Source of the DNA: Glaciozyma antarctica PI12
Lineage: Eukaryota; Basidiomycota; Microbotryomycetes; Kriegeriales; Camptobasidiaceae
Assembly: GCA_002917775.1 (NCBI GenBank)
Contig: KZ627153.1
Span: 420,005 to 484,004, forward strand
DNA: 64,000 nt
Direction: 5' to 3'
A program made the position numbers and the translations under genes. Under the pieces are notes generated by a model. It searched no databases and was not told the origin of the DNA. It saw only the letters and a program-made list of their open reading frames with translations. How positions within the stretch are numbered: the stretch's first letter is position 1; every line of letters begins with the position of its first letter. Of this stretch, positions 34,764 to 48,482 are shown piece by piece.

Positions 34764-35089
34764 TCTTGAGGAGGAGAGGAGGGAGGGGAGGGTCCGGCGG
34801 CGGGGGAAGAGGAGGTCGCGAGCACGAGCTTGCGCCCGGTAAGAGCGCTCGCGGAGGGTTGGGCGGGAGGTGAATGAGTCGGGTCGCTAGTTTGGACGAT
34901 CCGCTGCTTGATTTGCTGGGGTGGAGAAGTGGGAGAGGGGGAGCCACAACCGCACGACGACGACCAAACGCACTTGCAATTGGGCGTAGCTCGCCTCCTC
35001 CTGTTCCTCTCTCCGGGCCTCGTTTATGTTCACGAATGCAGGGAATCTCTTGTTGCTTATACACAGTAGTGAGCCATGGCTCCTCCTTC
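34764..35089. promoter_or_regulatory. Intergenic region between kinase and BZZ1 genes
   Basis: About 325 bases between the kinase start and the BZZ1 stop, both on the minus strand. It presumably holds the kinase promoter. No motif recognised with confidence. Confidence 0.35.
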
Positions 35090-37578
35090 TCAAACCTCTC
35101 GAATCTGCGAAACAAACATCATCAACTCCGCACGACAACAACTCGACGAGTTCGACTCACGTAACTGGACGGAACGATCCCCACTCTCCCATCCTTGACC
35201 ACCTAAACCCGTCCCAACCAATCAGCCACGCTCCCACAGGAAATCCGAAACGCAAAACGCAACGCAAAACGCACCTCCGCCCACCCCTCCCCAAAGCTCT
35301 TGCCCACCTCCGTCAGTCCCAAATACTCGCCCTCAACGACACTCAGCTCGTTCTCCGTCTGCGCCTCGTAGTCATAGATGACCACCACTGCGTTCATCAG
35401 CTTTCATTCCCGCTCAATACGCGAAGCTCACTCTGCTGTCCTCCCTCTTCCTCCACAGGAGCTCCGCCCAATTGAAGGTACGACGCGGGCACCAATCCGA
35501 CTCTCCCATCCTGCGTAGAAACTTTGCACCACCCCGCGTCGTCCTCCTCCTCCACAACTGTGACCACATCCGCTTCGGAAACCGAGAGCTCGAATCCAGT
35601 CGTAGCGGCGTAGTCGTACAACATCGTTGCGAGATGCGAGGTCGGTGGTTGAGGTTGAGGAGGTAGGGCTGGAGGGGAGAAGGTCGTGGATTCGGGGATG
35701 GAGGGGGATTGGGAGGAGATGGTTGTGGAGCGGGAGACTGCGAGGGGTTAGAGACGGAGGGTTCGGAGGAGGAAGGGACGAACGGGTGCTGGAGAAAGAA
35801 GGTGTGCGCTTGTGCGAGGTGTTGGTGTCCTTGCGAGATCGACTTCGGCTGACGCCTGCGCCTGGAGTGCGCGAACAGCCCGCGGGGACCTGGGTGACGA
35901 GGCATCAGCTTTGTCGGCGGGATACGGTAGGAAGTAGGAAGACGTACCTTCAGTTCGCACTTGGCATGCACAGCAGTTCCGCAGGCTTTACAAGAGAGTC
36001 CTTTGCCCCAGATCGTGCCTTCGCAGACCTGGCAGCTCGCCGGGGTGACGAAGGACGAGGACTTGAATTCGTGTAGGCGGAGCGAGTCACCATCCGAATC
36101 TATCAGAGGAGCCAGTCAGAGGGTTCAAGGAAAGGAGAGATAGGACGAACCAGGTAAGGTGGCGTTGATGAGCTCAACCTGCGCTCGGAGCCCGGTCTGC
36201 TCGATCTCGCGCGTGACGGTCTCGTGCGTTGATTCAAAGAGGTTCTGCGTTCGTCGTTAGCTTAAAACATTCAAATGGGACGAACGGAACGCACCTCCAG
36301 CACAGACGCCGCGTCCCCCAGCGAGCGATCCTTCTCATACGCCTCGCGCAGATTCCTCAGACCTGAGATCTCCCTCCGCTTGCTCTCGATCGAAGGCGTG
36401 ATCTCGGAAAGGCGCGAGATGGACTTGAGCTTGATGTTTTGAAGGTAGTTGTTCGCAGCCGGAGTGGTCGCCATCTCCGCCTGCGATTGATCGTCAGCCC
36501 TCCAATGCGGATGAACAGAAGGAACAGACGCACCGAGTCGTGCCAGACGGGACAGACTTCAAACTCGAGATCTCGCGGGAGTTGCCAGGTCGTGAGCTTC
36601 TCTCCGCTGTAGGTCCCTGCGAACGTCGCCTGGTCCGCGTCGATGTTGATACTCCGCAATGCCTCCTCGGCCTTCTGGACGTTGACCAGCAGCTTCCCGA
36701 GCGTGTCCCGCTGCATGTCGACGCCTTTGAGGACGAGAAATACGAGTTGAGAGACGGAGGAAGCTTCGAGGAGCTGGAAGTCGTCGTGGAGCGCTGGGAG
36801 GTCGGTGTTGTAAAGCCGCGACTTGGCGACGTTCGCGACGTCCGTGTCGATGAGGAACTGGTTCTTCGCAATCTCCATGTCGTCCACTGCGATGTCGTAC
36901 ACCTTCGTTGCCTTGTCGAGGGCTCGGTCGTCCTTTGCTTGGCTCTTCTTGAGTCGTGCGGATTCGAGGTCCTCGCACGCGTCGAAGTAGCGCTGCGAAA
37001 TCGCGTGAGCTGTGGAGACAACGCGCAGAGCCAGCGAACGCACCTGCTTCGACTTGTCCCTATCCGAGTACGCACGATTACGCTCCGCAAGCAGTTTGGC
37101 CGCGAATTGATGGTGCTGCCGGGTGTACTCCATCAGCTTCCTCGCTCCTCACGCCTCAGCTTACCCACCTTCTTCCTCACTCCCTCGAGCCGGACCGCCG
37201 CACTTGCCAGTGCATCCACCACCTGCACCTGCATCACATCCGCCAACGCCATATGCTCTCTCGCATCCCAGTCCGCCGCCTCGAGCACCTTCATGTACGC
37301 CGCCTCGAGCGTATTCCCTCCGTCCCCTCCTCGCTCTCCCGCTTCCTTGATCGCGTGTAAACGAGCCTTGGAGGTGACTTCGACGAGCTTCTTGCCGTAC
37401 TCGCGTTCGAGAGAGGCGCGGACGGAGAGGAAGGTGGAGACGGTGGGGAGGAGGGCGATGAGAGCTTCTGAGCGGGTGTTGAGGAGATTCTCAGAGTCGG
37501 GGAGGCTGCTCTTGGTGGATTAGATTGAGTCGACGGTGGAGTGGGAGGGACTGACCTGGCGCCGTAGCTCGTCGCCAT
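35090..37578 (-). CDS. BZZ1: F-BAR/C1/SH3 protein Bzz1
   Basis: A tiny first exon at 37578 (MATSYGA) is followed by SLPDSENLLNTRSEALIALL and FLSVRASLEREYGKKLVEV, the start of an F-BAR domain. Further F-BAR helices: YTRQHHQFAAKLLAERNRAY, KATKVYDIAVDDMEIAKNQF and LHDDFQLLEASSVSQLVF. A C1 (diacylglycerol-type) zinc domain follows: HEFKSSSFVTPASCQVC, GLSCKACGTAVHAKC. Two SH3 domains end it: MLYDYAATTGFELSVSEADV with GLVPASYLQL, and VIYDYEAQTENELSVVEGEY with GIVPSSYIREV. Bzz1 binds WASP (Las17) and myosin I and promotes actin assembly at endocytic sites. The last four residues come from a final exon after a GTGAGT intron. Domain order matches the full family. Confidence 0.93.
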
Positions 37579-37870
37579 CGAGTCGACTCGTGGGTCAGTG
37601 GGGGGGACTGGATGAGGTTGATTCGAGAGCAGGGCTGGTTGCTGTGAGTTCTCAGCTCGAGTCGACTTGGTTGTTCCTCTTCGGTACGGCGGCGTTCCTC
37701 GAGAGCGTTTAGGGAGAGTGGAATGGCTGTAGGCTGAGCCAGGTGACGAGAGTGTCCCCCAAAGGAGAAAGCGTTGGTTAACGTCCGCGTACCCACTCCG
37801 GCAGCGCGAGCTTGCACGACGTCGACTACTTTAACTTGAACACTCCCTCCCCCCTTTGAACAGACTAGGG

Positions 37871-38561
37871 ATGAACGACGTCAAGTCTCTGATTCCCAGC
37901 TGGTTCGGCCCTAGCTCTGCTCCTCTCCCCGCAATCAACTCCGCTTGCCCTCTTCCCACCGGCTTCCCTCTCTCCTCCTTCACCACGCCCACCATCATCG
38001 CCTTTGTGCGGCACTGTGGGTGAGCTTCCTTTCCTCCTCCGCTTCATCAAACCGCTGACGAGACGCAGCTGCCCGTTCGCAGAATCTGAAGTCCGCTCTC
38101 TCGCCGCTCTCTCCAACGCCCATCCCACCCTGCACGTCGTTGTAGTCTGCCACAGCGCTGCCGACGCCGCAAAATCTTGGTTCTCCCGAATCGGGTGCGT
38201 TTCTCCTGGCGTCTCAGCCCCTTCAAATCCTGACTAACGTTCATCTCTCCGCAGCGGCGACGCCTTCTCCCCCTCCCGCGTAACCCTCGTCGCAGACCCC
38301 GCACGAACGACCTATGCCGCATTCGGAATCGGTACCCTCTCCTTCGGCGCCCTCTTCTCGCCCAAGATGTGGACGGAATTGAACGCGCTCAAGGCGAAAG
38401 GAATCGTCAACACCGAGACCGTGGAGGGGAGCTATCGGTGGCAGAACAGCGGGGGGTTAGCGGTCGATGCGGAGGGGATTGTGAGGTGGAGGCATTTGGC
38501 GGAGCATGCTGGGGACATGTGCGACTATTTGGCGGCTGCGAAGAGTTTGGGATTGGAGTAG
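37871..38561 (+). CDS. Peroxiredoxin-like (AhpC/TSA, AAED1-type) thioredoxin-fold protein
   Basis: ATG at 37871, 292 bases from the divergent BZZ1 start. Exon 1 ends in IIAFVRHCG and the next begins CPFAESEVRSLAAL, so the active-site region reads RHCGCPFAE. This is the CxC-type site of AAED1/PRXL2C-like proteins. Then come LHVVVVCHSAADAAKSWF, VTLVADPARTTYAAFGIG and AVDAEGIVRWRHLAEHAGD, the usual thioredoxin-fold order. Length is about 185 residues. A redox or antioxidant function is expected, but the substrate is not known. Introns follow a GTGAGC and a GTGCGT donor, with CTGACTAAC-like branch sequences. Confidence 0.85.
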
Positions 38562-38920
38562 ACGCTGAGAGCCGGCTGGTCCGGATTTGCGAGGCAACGG
38601 AGCACGAGGGCTCGGTTACTGAAGACGCAGCTATGGGCTCTTGGGGAGTACATAAACGAGAGCGAATCTACTGGAGAACGGCGACTGATGATCGCCCTCC
38701 GGAGTCCGAAATCTTGACCTCCTGCTCACTCTCGCTCAACTGGCGGTCCTGCTCTCCCCACACCTCGTCCTTCGATTGCAGACTTGTCGACAGCATCGTG
38801 GCAACAATTCCTCGCCTGCCCTCCAGGTCGGAACCTCTTGCCGCTCGATTCCAAACTCGCGCTCCCCTCTCTCACAACCCTCTCTCTCTCCGTCCGTTTC
38901 CTCGTCCATTCCCCCCAGCA
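38562..38920. promoter_or_regulatory. Intergenic region upstream of the secreted glycosidase-like gene
   Basis: About 360 bases between two plus-strand genes. A pyrimidine-rich stretch (CCTCTCTCTCTCCG) ends near the start codon at 38921 and probably marks the transcription start region. Nothing else recognised. Confidence 0.35.
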
Positions 38921-40938
38921 ATGTACCCACATCCCCAAGCCCCGCCTTCGCCTCGTCCGCGCCTCTTCCTCCTCCCCCTCTCCCTCCTCCTCCTCCTCGC
39001 CCTCCCCTCCCTCTCCCAATCCACCTTCCCAACCTGGTGCGGCAAGTACTACCTCCCCGGTGCGCCCCTCATCCCACCATCCCCTTCCTCGCGTTTTCCC
39101 GTCCCCTCCCTCTCCCCTACCCCCTTGCTCGACTTCCGTTGCGCCCCTTCCGTCCGCCCTTTCCTCGTCGGAGACGCCGGGAGCGTCCTCCTTGATCTTG
39201 GGCTGGGGAACGAGGTAGGAGTACCGTGGGAGGGTGGAGAGGAGGTGGAAGTGGAGGTGTGGATTGGGGAAAAGAGGGTTGGGGGAGGGAGAGTGGGGGC
39301 GAATGAGAGGGGGGTGGAGATGGGGATCGAGCTGGGGGGGTTGGAGGGGAGGAGGGAGGCGTACGAGATAAGGTGTGTGGCGAGGAGTGGAGGGAAGAGG
39401 TATGAGAGTGCGGCGAGGGTGAGCTACCTCCCTGTGACCTGTCGAGGGGTCGACGGTCAAGATGGATGCGAGAACGGGAGGGATCTTGGTGCCTGTTGAG
39501 GGGGGGTGGGAACCGCTGTTCCCACTGGGGTTCTACACGACCTTTCAGGGGTATCTGGATACGAATCTGAGCGCGCTGGACGAGATGAAGGCGAACGGGT
39601 CAGTCGGTCGTGGCGAGGCCTGCCAGGAGCTGCCAGGAGCTGCCAGGAGCTGATCGCAGGACCGCAGGATCAACATCGTCCACCCAGTGCCTACGTTCGA
39701 CAATGCCACTGCTCTGGAACTTGCGCTGGATCGCATGGAAGAGCTGGGACTTTGGTTGATGTACGACATGCGCTGGGTTCGTCGAAGGCTTCTCTTTCGA
39801 AGGTCGCAGGCTCACGCTCATTTGGTGCCGCAGACGTATCAGGATTCGGCATCGGTCACGGAGCAAGTCAATCTCATCAAGAACCGCAAGAATCTGCTGC
39901 TCTGGTACACCGCCGACGAGCCAGATGGCCCCAGCGATCCTCTCAACGCGACGCAGACGGCATACGACCTCATCAGCTCGCTGGATCCTTATCATCCCAT
40001 CTCAGTCGTTTGTCCTCTTTAATTCTGCCTCAATTGGCGCCCTTTTTGACCCCAGCTTCGCAGGCCCTCAACTGCGACGATTTCGAGTGGGCCTCGTACT
40101 CCGCCGGCGCCGATATCGTGCTCGCAGATCCCTATCCTCTTTACAACGACCTCAGCTTCTCAAAGCGATACAACACGACCTGCAATCCCGACTTTGGCTG
40201 CTGCGGTACGTCCTCTTCCTCCTCCCCTCGAATCCTCGCTCACCCCTTCGCAGGCTGCGACAACTGCGTCGGCAGCGCCTGTGACGTCTCTACCCGCCTC
40301 GACAACTATTTCGACCGTATTCGCTGGAGCGGAAGGAGTCGAAACCTTACCGTGTGGGGCACATTGCAAGCGTTCGATGGTACGGAGGAGTTCTGGACGG
40401 GCACGCCTACGGGACAGGAGTACCTCGCGATGGCCGTCCTAGCGATCAACCACGGCGCAACAGGTTCGTCCTTATCCTCCTCTCCCCCTTCTCCGCTAAG
40501 CAGTATTCCGCAGGCATCGTCTCGTGGAAAGCCCCTACAACATCTTCGATCCTCGCTGCCACTTCCCAACTCGGCGCCGCCCTCCCGCGTCTAACGCCCT
40601 ACCTCCTCTGACTCCCTACGTCAATACTCTCCACACCCTCCACCAACTCTTCCTTGGATATGGCGCTCTGGACCCTCCCCACCGGCGCGCTCCTGCTCAT
40701 CGTCAACCCGCTCAACAAGTCGATCACCGCGGAAGTATCAGGGATCGAGGTGACGAGTGTTGTGCTGGATCTTGGAGCGGCTTGGGAGGATGGGAGGATG
40801 GTGGTGGGACCTTATGGAGTTGGAGGGTGGGAGGTGGAAGTAGAAGAGAGGGTGATGGCGACGAAGAGCGAGGTGACGAGTGCAGGGACGAGGTTGGGAG
40901 TGAGGGGGATAACCCTGCCTTGGGATAGAGAGCTTTAG
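38921..40938 (+). CDS. Secreted glycoside-hydrolase-like TIM-barrel protein
   Basis: ATG at 38921 (MYPHPQAPPSPRPR), then a hydrophobic signal core (LFLLPLSLLLLLALPSLSQS). The first mature part is THP-like beta structure (TFPTWCGKYYLPGAPL). Later exons read PLFPLGFYTTFQGYLDTNLS, NIVHPVPTFDNATALELALD, EELGLWLMYDMRW, NLLLWYTADEPDG, YDLISSLDPYHPISVV and SAGADIVLADPYPLYNDL, then WGTLQAFDGTEEFW and TGQEYLAMAVLAINHGA. This is the alternation of a beta/alpha barrel; the Glu of ADEPDG is a plausible catalytic acid. Related secreted proteins are common in basidiomycetes, but I cannot name a GH family. A beta-sandwich ends the protein (GALLLIVNPLNKSITAEV). About eight exons. Confidence 0.6.
39621..39650 (+). 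repeat. 10-bp triplicated repeat in an intron
   Basis: TGCCAGGAGC occurs three times in perfect tandem, followed by TGATCGCAG, the branch-like and acceptor sequence of the same intron. The copies lie entirely within the intron that starts with GTCAGT at about 39600. Confidence 0.9.
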
Positions 40939-41040
40939 GAATGTATTTGGGCTGGTAGAGTTGGTACCGCAGATAGATCCGGAGAGAGAGGTTCTCGAAC
41001 AAGATTCGGCAGGGCTCGCTCCAGGCCCTCACACGGGTTA

Positions 41041-41524
41041 AACTCCTCACCTCTCGCTCATCTCCACCCCATCTCCACCCCAGCAGCTAATCACCCCACT
41101 AGCGAGGCTCCTGAGCACCATCATCGCAGCGTCTTCGAGCGGAGGAGGGACGCCGAGGTCGAGCGGTCAGTTGCTCCCCTCCCTCGCTTTCCTCCCCTAA
41201 CTCCCTGTTCCCCAGTCGCCTCCAAACTCTCGAAACTGCACAAGCGGACACGAACCGACGTCTCTACAGGCTCGAGGAGGTGATCCTCACGCAGTCTCAC
41301 GTCGAGGGTACGCCGAGGGTCGGGCAGGCAGATTCTGGTGCGCCCCTTCGCTCATCTCTAGGAGCCGAAGCTGAATGGAAAACGAAACAGAGCGTAAGGA
41401 GTACCAAGGACCTGAAACCTCGCCGGAGGACCTGAGGGAGATCAACCGGCTTCGCGCTGTCGGAGGACCAGAGGGGGAGAGGCTTCTCGCTACTTTCATG
41501 GAGAGTCGTGGGTATGGGATGTAA
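41041..41524 (+). CDS. Small uncharacterised three-exon gene
   Basis: Three short exons keep one reading frame: up to 41165, 41216-41337 and 41391-41524. Introns have GTCAGT and GTGCGC donors, with CTAAC and GCTGAAT branch sites and CAG acceptors. The chain reads APEHHHRSVFERRRDAEVER, RLQTLETAQADTNRRLYRLE, then ERKEYQGPETSPEDLREINR and ends ATFMESRGYGM with a stop at 41522-41524. It is helical and charged with a likely coiled coil; no family recognised. No ATG is in frame upstream within the gap, so the true start probably lies in another exon (an ATG at 40941 could be spliced in). 41041 is only the first codon I can support. Exons are too short to be seen as long open frames. Confidence 0.5.
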
Positions 41525-41782
41525 GTATTCTACGCTCTTCAGGAAGTGGGAGAGCGCTGAAGCGGTTCGCAGGTCGTGGAGCTGAGGAAGCTCACGTTGG
41601 TGCCACCAGTGATCTCGAGCGAGGAAGGGAGATGATTGAAGGATGCCAACGCAGTACATTGTGACGGGAACGAGAAACTTGGGAGCGGGGCAAGTAGAAG
41701 ATCTCGTCCCGCTGCGTCGCCACCTTCGCAACACAACTTCGCAATGCACCTTCGTGCAAAAAATCAACCCTACACCCTTCGC

Positions 41783-44358
<2,576 letters not shown>

Positions 44359-44792
44359 GGTGCGCGATGTGGAGGGGAGAGAGAGCGTGAAGGAGTTGGC
44401 TTGGATGTCCAGCGCTACCCCACACAAGTCTTCGTGGGACTGATAGTCACGGGGAGCAGGAAGTCGAAGAGCCGGCGCCTGAGCAAGCCTGAGGCCGTTG
44501 GGCCCCACACAGTTCCCACCTCCGACCTCGCTCCAGCAGATCAGGTGTTGGTTCGTGAGTCCAGGAGCAACAGATCAGCCGAAATTGAACGGAGTTGAGG
44601 CTCTCTCCCCCACAGGAGGACCACGAGAAGGCGAGCTGGGAGAGCCGGAGGGCGTCGCGACGTGACGAGGACTTTTTGAGCGCCGAAGAACCCACTGTCA
44701 GCACAGCTCTCGGCTGATACGAGATACTCGCTGATACTGAATTAAGTCCAAGTGCAACTGCTGTAAGCTCTGCAGCGTCGCTCCCCCATACC
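44359..44792. promoter_or_regulatory. Intergenic region upstream of the oxidase gene
   Basis: About 430 bases between the oxidase start and the stop of the next minus-strand gene. Probably the oxidase promoter plus a 3' UTR. No clear motif. Confidence 0.35.
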
Positions 44793-45523
44793 TCAAGACT
44801 CCAACCTCAACACCTTGACGAGCTCCTCCCACCCCTCCACCACCGTCACCTCCCTACTCTCCTGCTCCAACCTCTCAATCGTCTCCTCCCTCCCCCCATC
44901 CTTCGCCACCACGACTAACCCCCCTACGAACGTTCTAACATCCTTGACCAGTCGATCCAAATCCACGCTCCCCAACCTCGCCTCGTTCCCAATCGGCAGA
45001 TCCTCTCCTTCCACGCCACTCAGCACGGTGACGAAAGTCCCCCCGAGAACGCGCGCGACGTGGATGATGCCGTCGCCTTGCGAGTGGAAGAGGAGGCGAC
45101 GAGAGTCGAATGAGGTGTAGGTTGCTGGGAGCGGGAAGGGGGATTGGGAGGGGAAGAGCAGGTGGAGCGTGTAGTGTGATTCGAGGAGGGCAACGAGCCA
45201 GGGTGGTGGGAGCTGCGTGGTACGTGGTCAGAAGGGGAAGGAGCGGGAACGAGAGCAAGTGCGCACGATAGGGGAGGCGAGTGTGAGCGAGGGTTTGGGC
45301 CCGGATCGCTTCGCGGGTGGAGCAGAGGAGGTAGTGATATCCTGTGTGGAGCTTCGGTTAGCTCTTATTCGAGAGAAGGGAGTGAGCCTTGGACACGCAC
45401 AGACGATGCTGAGGTGCCGCGAAGAGAGAGCCAGGCCCAGCTGATCCCTCCTACTATCGCTGTAGCGGCAGCGACTGCTAGCCACACTGGAGCTCCTGAC
45501 TGAGTTCGCCGTTTCGACGACAT
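44793..45523 (-). CDS. Pex22-like peroxisomal membrane protein (tentative)
   Basis: ATG at 45523 (MSSKRRTQSGAP) followed at once by a membrane segment (VWLAVAAATAIVGGISWAWL). After an intron comes a Ser/Thr/Pro linker, then PSLTLASPI, and in the next exon LPPPWLVALLESHYTLHLLF. The rest is a small alpha/beta domain: FDSRRLLFHSQGDGIIHVAR, GTFVTVLSGVE and VDLDRLVKDVRTFVGGLVVV. N-terminal anchor, linker and compact Rossmann-like domain of about 200 residues fit Pex22, which anchors the ubiquitin-conjugating enzyme Pex4 at peroxisomes. Sequence similarity in this family is always low, so this is inference from layout and a few motifs. Introns have GTGCGT and GTGCGC donors. Confidence 0.45.
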
Positions 45524-45810
45524 CCTGGAAGAAGCAGCGGGGAGGAGGATAAGTAGCCGGATCGAGGAGAAGCAGCTGCTTTCGTCGGGCAGGGGGTGGG
45601 TCAAAACCGAGTCGAGCCCTTGGGCCAGGGGGGTCTCTGCTCGGCTGAGGCGCCCCCACTCTCCTCTCTCTCTCCAGCCACAGCAACTCCACGACAACGC
45701 TGGACTCGAACTCAAGCTCAATCAGCTCCTGGTCGCACCAGCTAATCACAGCGCCACTCTACTCGCCTCCTTTGAGGTGACTCCAGATCTCGCGCCAGGT
45801 TTCAACGACG

Positions 45811-48283
45811 ATGGAGGAGCTCTTCCTGGATCCCGCCGACCTTATCAATCAGGAGCACCAGCGGCAGGAAGAGCTAGGCGAAGCCATCCTCACCGCCCTG
45901 ACCGACCCACCTCTCCGCACCTCCAACACCCGTCGCACTTCCACCTCTCCTCCCACCCGCCAACCCTCCATCGTTATCCTCTCTCCCCGCCTCAGCCCTC
46001 CTCCAGACCCTACCTCCGAGCGGCTCGCCTCCCTCGTTGCCCTCTTACACGAACGCCGTGCCTCCAACCCCTCTCCTCCTCTCTCCTCCCATCCGAACCC
46101 GCCTCCAGCACCTGGGAACCCCTCGAACGCCACTGCGAACCTCTCTCGCGCCGAAGCGCTGCAGCGGTACATTGATCGACAACTCGTTGAGGGCCTCTCA
46201 GCGCTCCCGCCGCGAGAGCTGGTGGATTGGAGGATCGTCGAGCGGAGGAGTAATGGCGAGCTGGAGGTGGAGATTCAGAGCTTACTAGCTGCTGCGGGGT
46301 CGACGCTCGGGCGGGTAGACGATGGAGAGGAGGACGAGGGAGATAGCCCTGAGCTGCTGTTCATCACCTCGCTTCGAAGGGGCTCCGAGGCTCGACGACG
46401 AAGGCTTCAGGGCTCGACAGCTCGGTCGACGAGCGCAGATGGAGGGACTCTCGATTGGAATACTCTCCTCCCTGTTCGTCGTTCGGTTCTGGAGGAATCC
46501 CGCGGGGTAGGCGATTCGGAGCTTATAGAGCTGGTGGATTCGCCACAATCTCCTGGATGGACGACTGGAGTAGGCGAGGGGTGGGACTTGGTTATGAGTC
46601 CCGAGGAGAGGAGGGCGAGGGTGGAGATGATGGAGATGTCCGAATTGAGAGGGCAGGAGGAGAGGTTGGAGGAGATGCAGAGGGAGCTGGACGCGCTGGA
46701 GAGGGAGGAGACTGCTGAGGCTGGAGAACCGGGTTCGCGGATTTGGAGGGTACGCTCGTTCGATTCTTGACCTCGCTGAGCAAGCGCTGACGGGACTTAT
46801 AATAGCAGTACGACCCCATCGACATCGACCGCGACCTCCGCTGGCTCACCGACCCCTCTCTCTCCCACTCCTCTCCTCCCCCCGCCCCAGCCGCTCGCCA
46901 AACCCTCTTCGAATCCCGTGAAGAAGTCGAATGGCGCCGTCGTTCCGCCGCTCCTCCGCCTTCCTACACCCGCCGTCTTCCCACTTTCATCGAGCACCTC
47001 GAAGCCCTTCGCGCGAACTCGAACAACTGGGGTCCTCCACTCCCTTTTAGTGCACCTACGCGCGGAGAATGGCGGCCGAGGGAGGAGACAAACGCTCTCC
47101 TCGGACAGACGATGCGGGGGAAGAAGGACGTTTTGCTACTATACTGCGGAGCGGAGGAGGAGGAGTTGCCGAGTGGGTTTAAATGGGAGGGAGGAAGTGG
47201 AGGAGGGTGTGGAGCGTTGGTGTGTGCGAGAGGGTTGGGGGAGGGGCCGCGGAGGGTGTTTGGGAGTGGGGAGGGGGAGGAGAAGGCTGTGTCGTCGGAT
47301 TTGCCACCGAGGGTTGCGAGAGTGAGGGATGTGGAAGGGGGGAGTGGGGAGGGGGATAGGGGAGTGTTTGGGTGTAAGGGGTGTGTGACGAAGGATATTG
47401 GGTGCAGAGCTTGGTGCGTGATTTTCGATCTTTTCGAGCGAGCGTGACTGACTGGTGGGTGGTGCGAGCAGCGGAAACGTACTCGGCTTTCGAGTTATTC
47501 GACCTTGCGAACCTTGCAGCGTCAGTCGCGCTTCGCCGATGGACGGCTTTGTGTGGCACTACCGCGCTTCGGCAATCACCACCCGTCCGAGGCTCCACGA
47601 CGTCTTCCCCTCCCCCTCCCCCCTCTCCTACTCCGACTCGAGCGACTCAGAACTCGAACCTTCCTCCCGACCTCGCGCCTCCCCCTCCCGGCCTATCGCC
47701 CCGCTACCGACTTCACGAGCGCCCACGCCAGGATCGAAACTCAAGTGGGCGAACGTCCCTCATCCGCAGGCGGATTTCGAGGACGGACTCGTGGCGGAAC
47801 CGGCGGATTGGATCAGGGGGGAGAGCGACGATACGTGGTGGTTGGAGAATGCGGTGGAGAGGCATTGTGCCGCACGAAGGCCTTTGAGGCGCGAGACGTC
47901 GGATCCACGTCGGGCTCGGGACGATGGGACCACGATGGAGTCAAGGGAGCGACAGCCGTACGTCCTCTCGTTCCTTTCCCGACTCCGCTGACCTCCCATC
48001 CAGGCCATCTCGCCTCCCTCCAGCCCCTTCCACCGACCCCAGCCGCGAGCCCTCGCGCTCCGACGCCCTCACCTCCATCTTCTCCCCTCCCCCACGCCAC
48101 TCGCTCACCCGCTCTCACGCCATTCGTATCCCGCACGCACCTGCGACGCGAGCGAGAGCTGAGCTTAGCGCGTCGCCGGAGAGGAGGGTTAGGGCGCGTT
48201 TGGAGGAGGGGAGGGTGGGGTATGGGAGTGGGTTTGTGGAGGAGAGGAGGAGGAGGAGGGGGAGGGAGCTGGTGGGGAGGTGA
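45811..48283 (+). CDS. FAM72-domain protein with long N-terminal extension
   Basis: ATG at 45811 (MEELFLDPADLINQEHQRQ), 287 bases from the divergent Pex22-like start. The N-terminal 300 residues are Ser/Pro-rich with a charged coiled coil (EERLEEMQRELDALEREE). The second half shows DVLLLYCGAEEEELPSGFKW, then CGALVCARGLG, EKAVSSDLPPRVARV, and after an intron FGCKGCVTKDIGCRACGNVL, GFRVIRPCEPC and DGFVWHYRASAIT. This cysteine layout, the S(T)DxPP block and the HFW/HY block match animal FAM72, a small zinc-binding protein that in mammals antagonises uracil-DNA glycosylase UNG2. The fungal role is unknown. A Ser/Pro and then Arg-rich tail ends the protein. Exons join at GTGCGT donors. Confidence 0.65.
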
Positions 48284-48482
48284 TGGTTCGGGGGTCGTTT
48301 GTTGGATGGCCTCTTAGTATCTTTTGCATATCGTTTCGCATGTCATATAGGATTCAAAGGAAAGCCTGGACGAGGGGAGCAGCAAGCACAGCGAGAGCCC
48401 CTCCACGAATCTCGGATCTCGCGGCGGCGCGCATTGGGCTTCATCGCTCTCCCTTCAACGCTCACTCACCACACCTTCGAAA

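Noticed and set aside
36540-37523. Long plus-strand reading frame opposite BZZ1
   Set aside because: It is the antisense shadow of F-BAR exons and shows no family features; the minus strand carries clear domains and introns.
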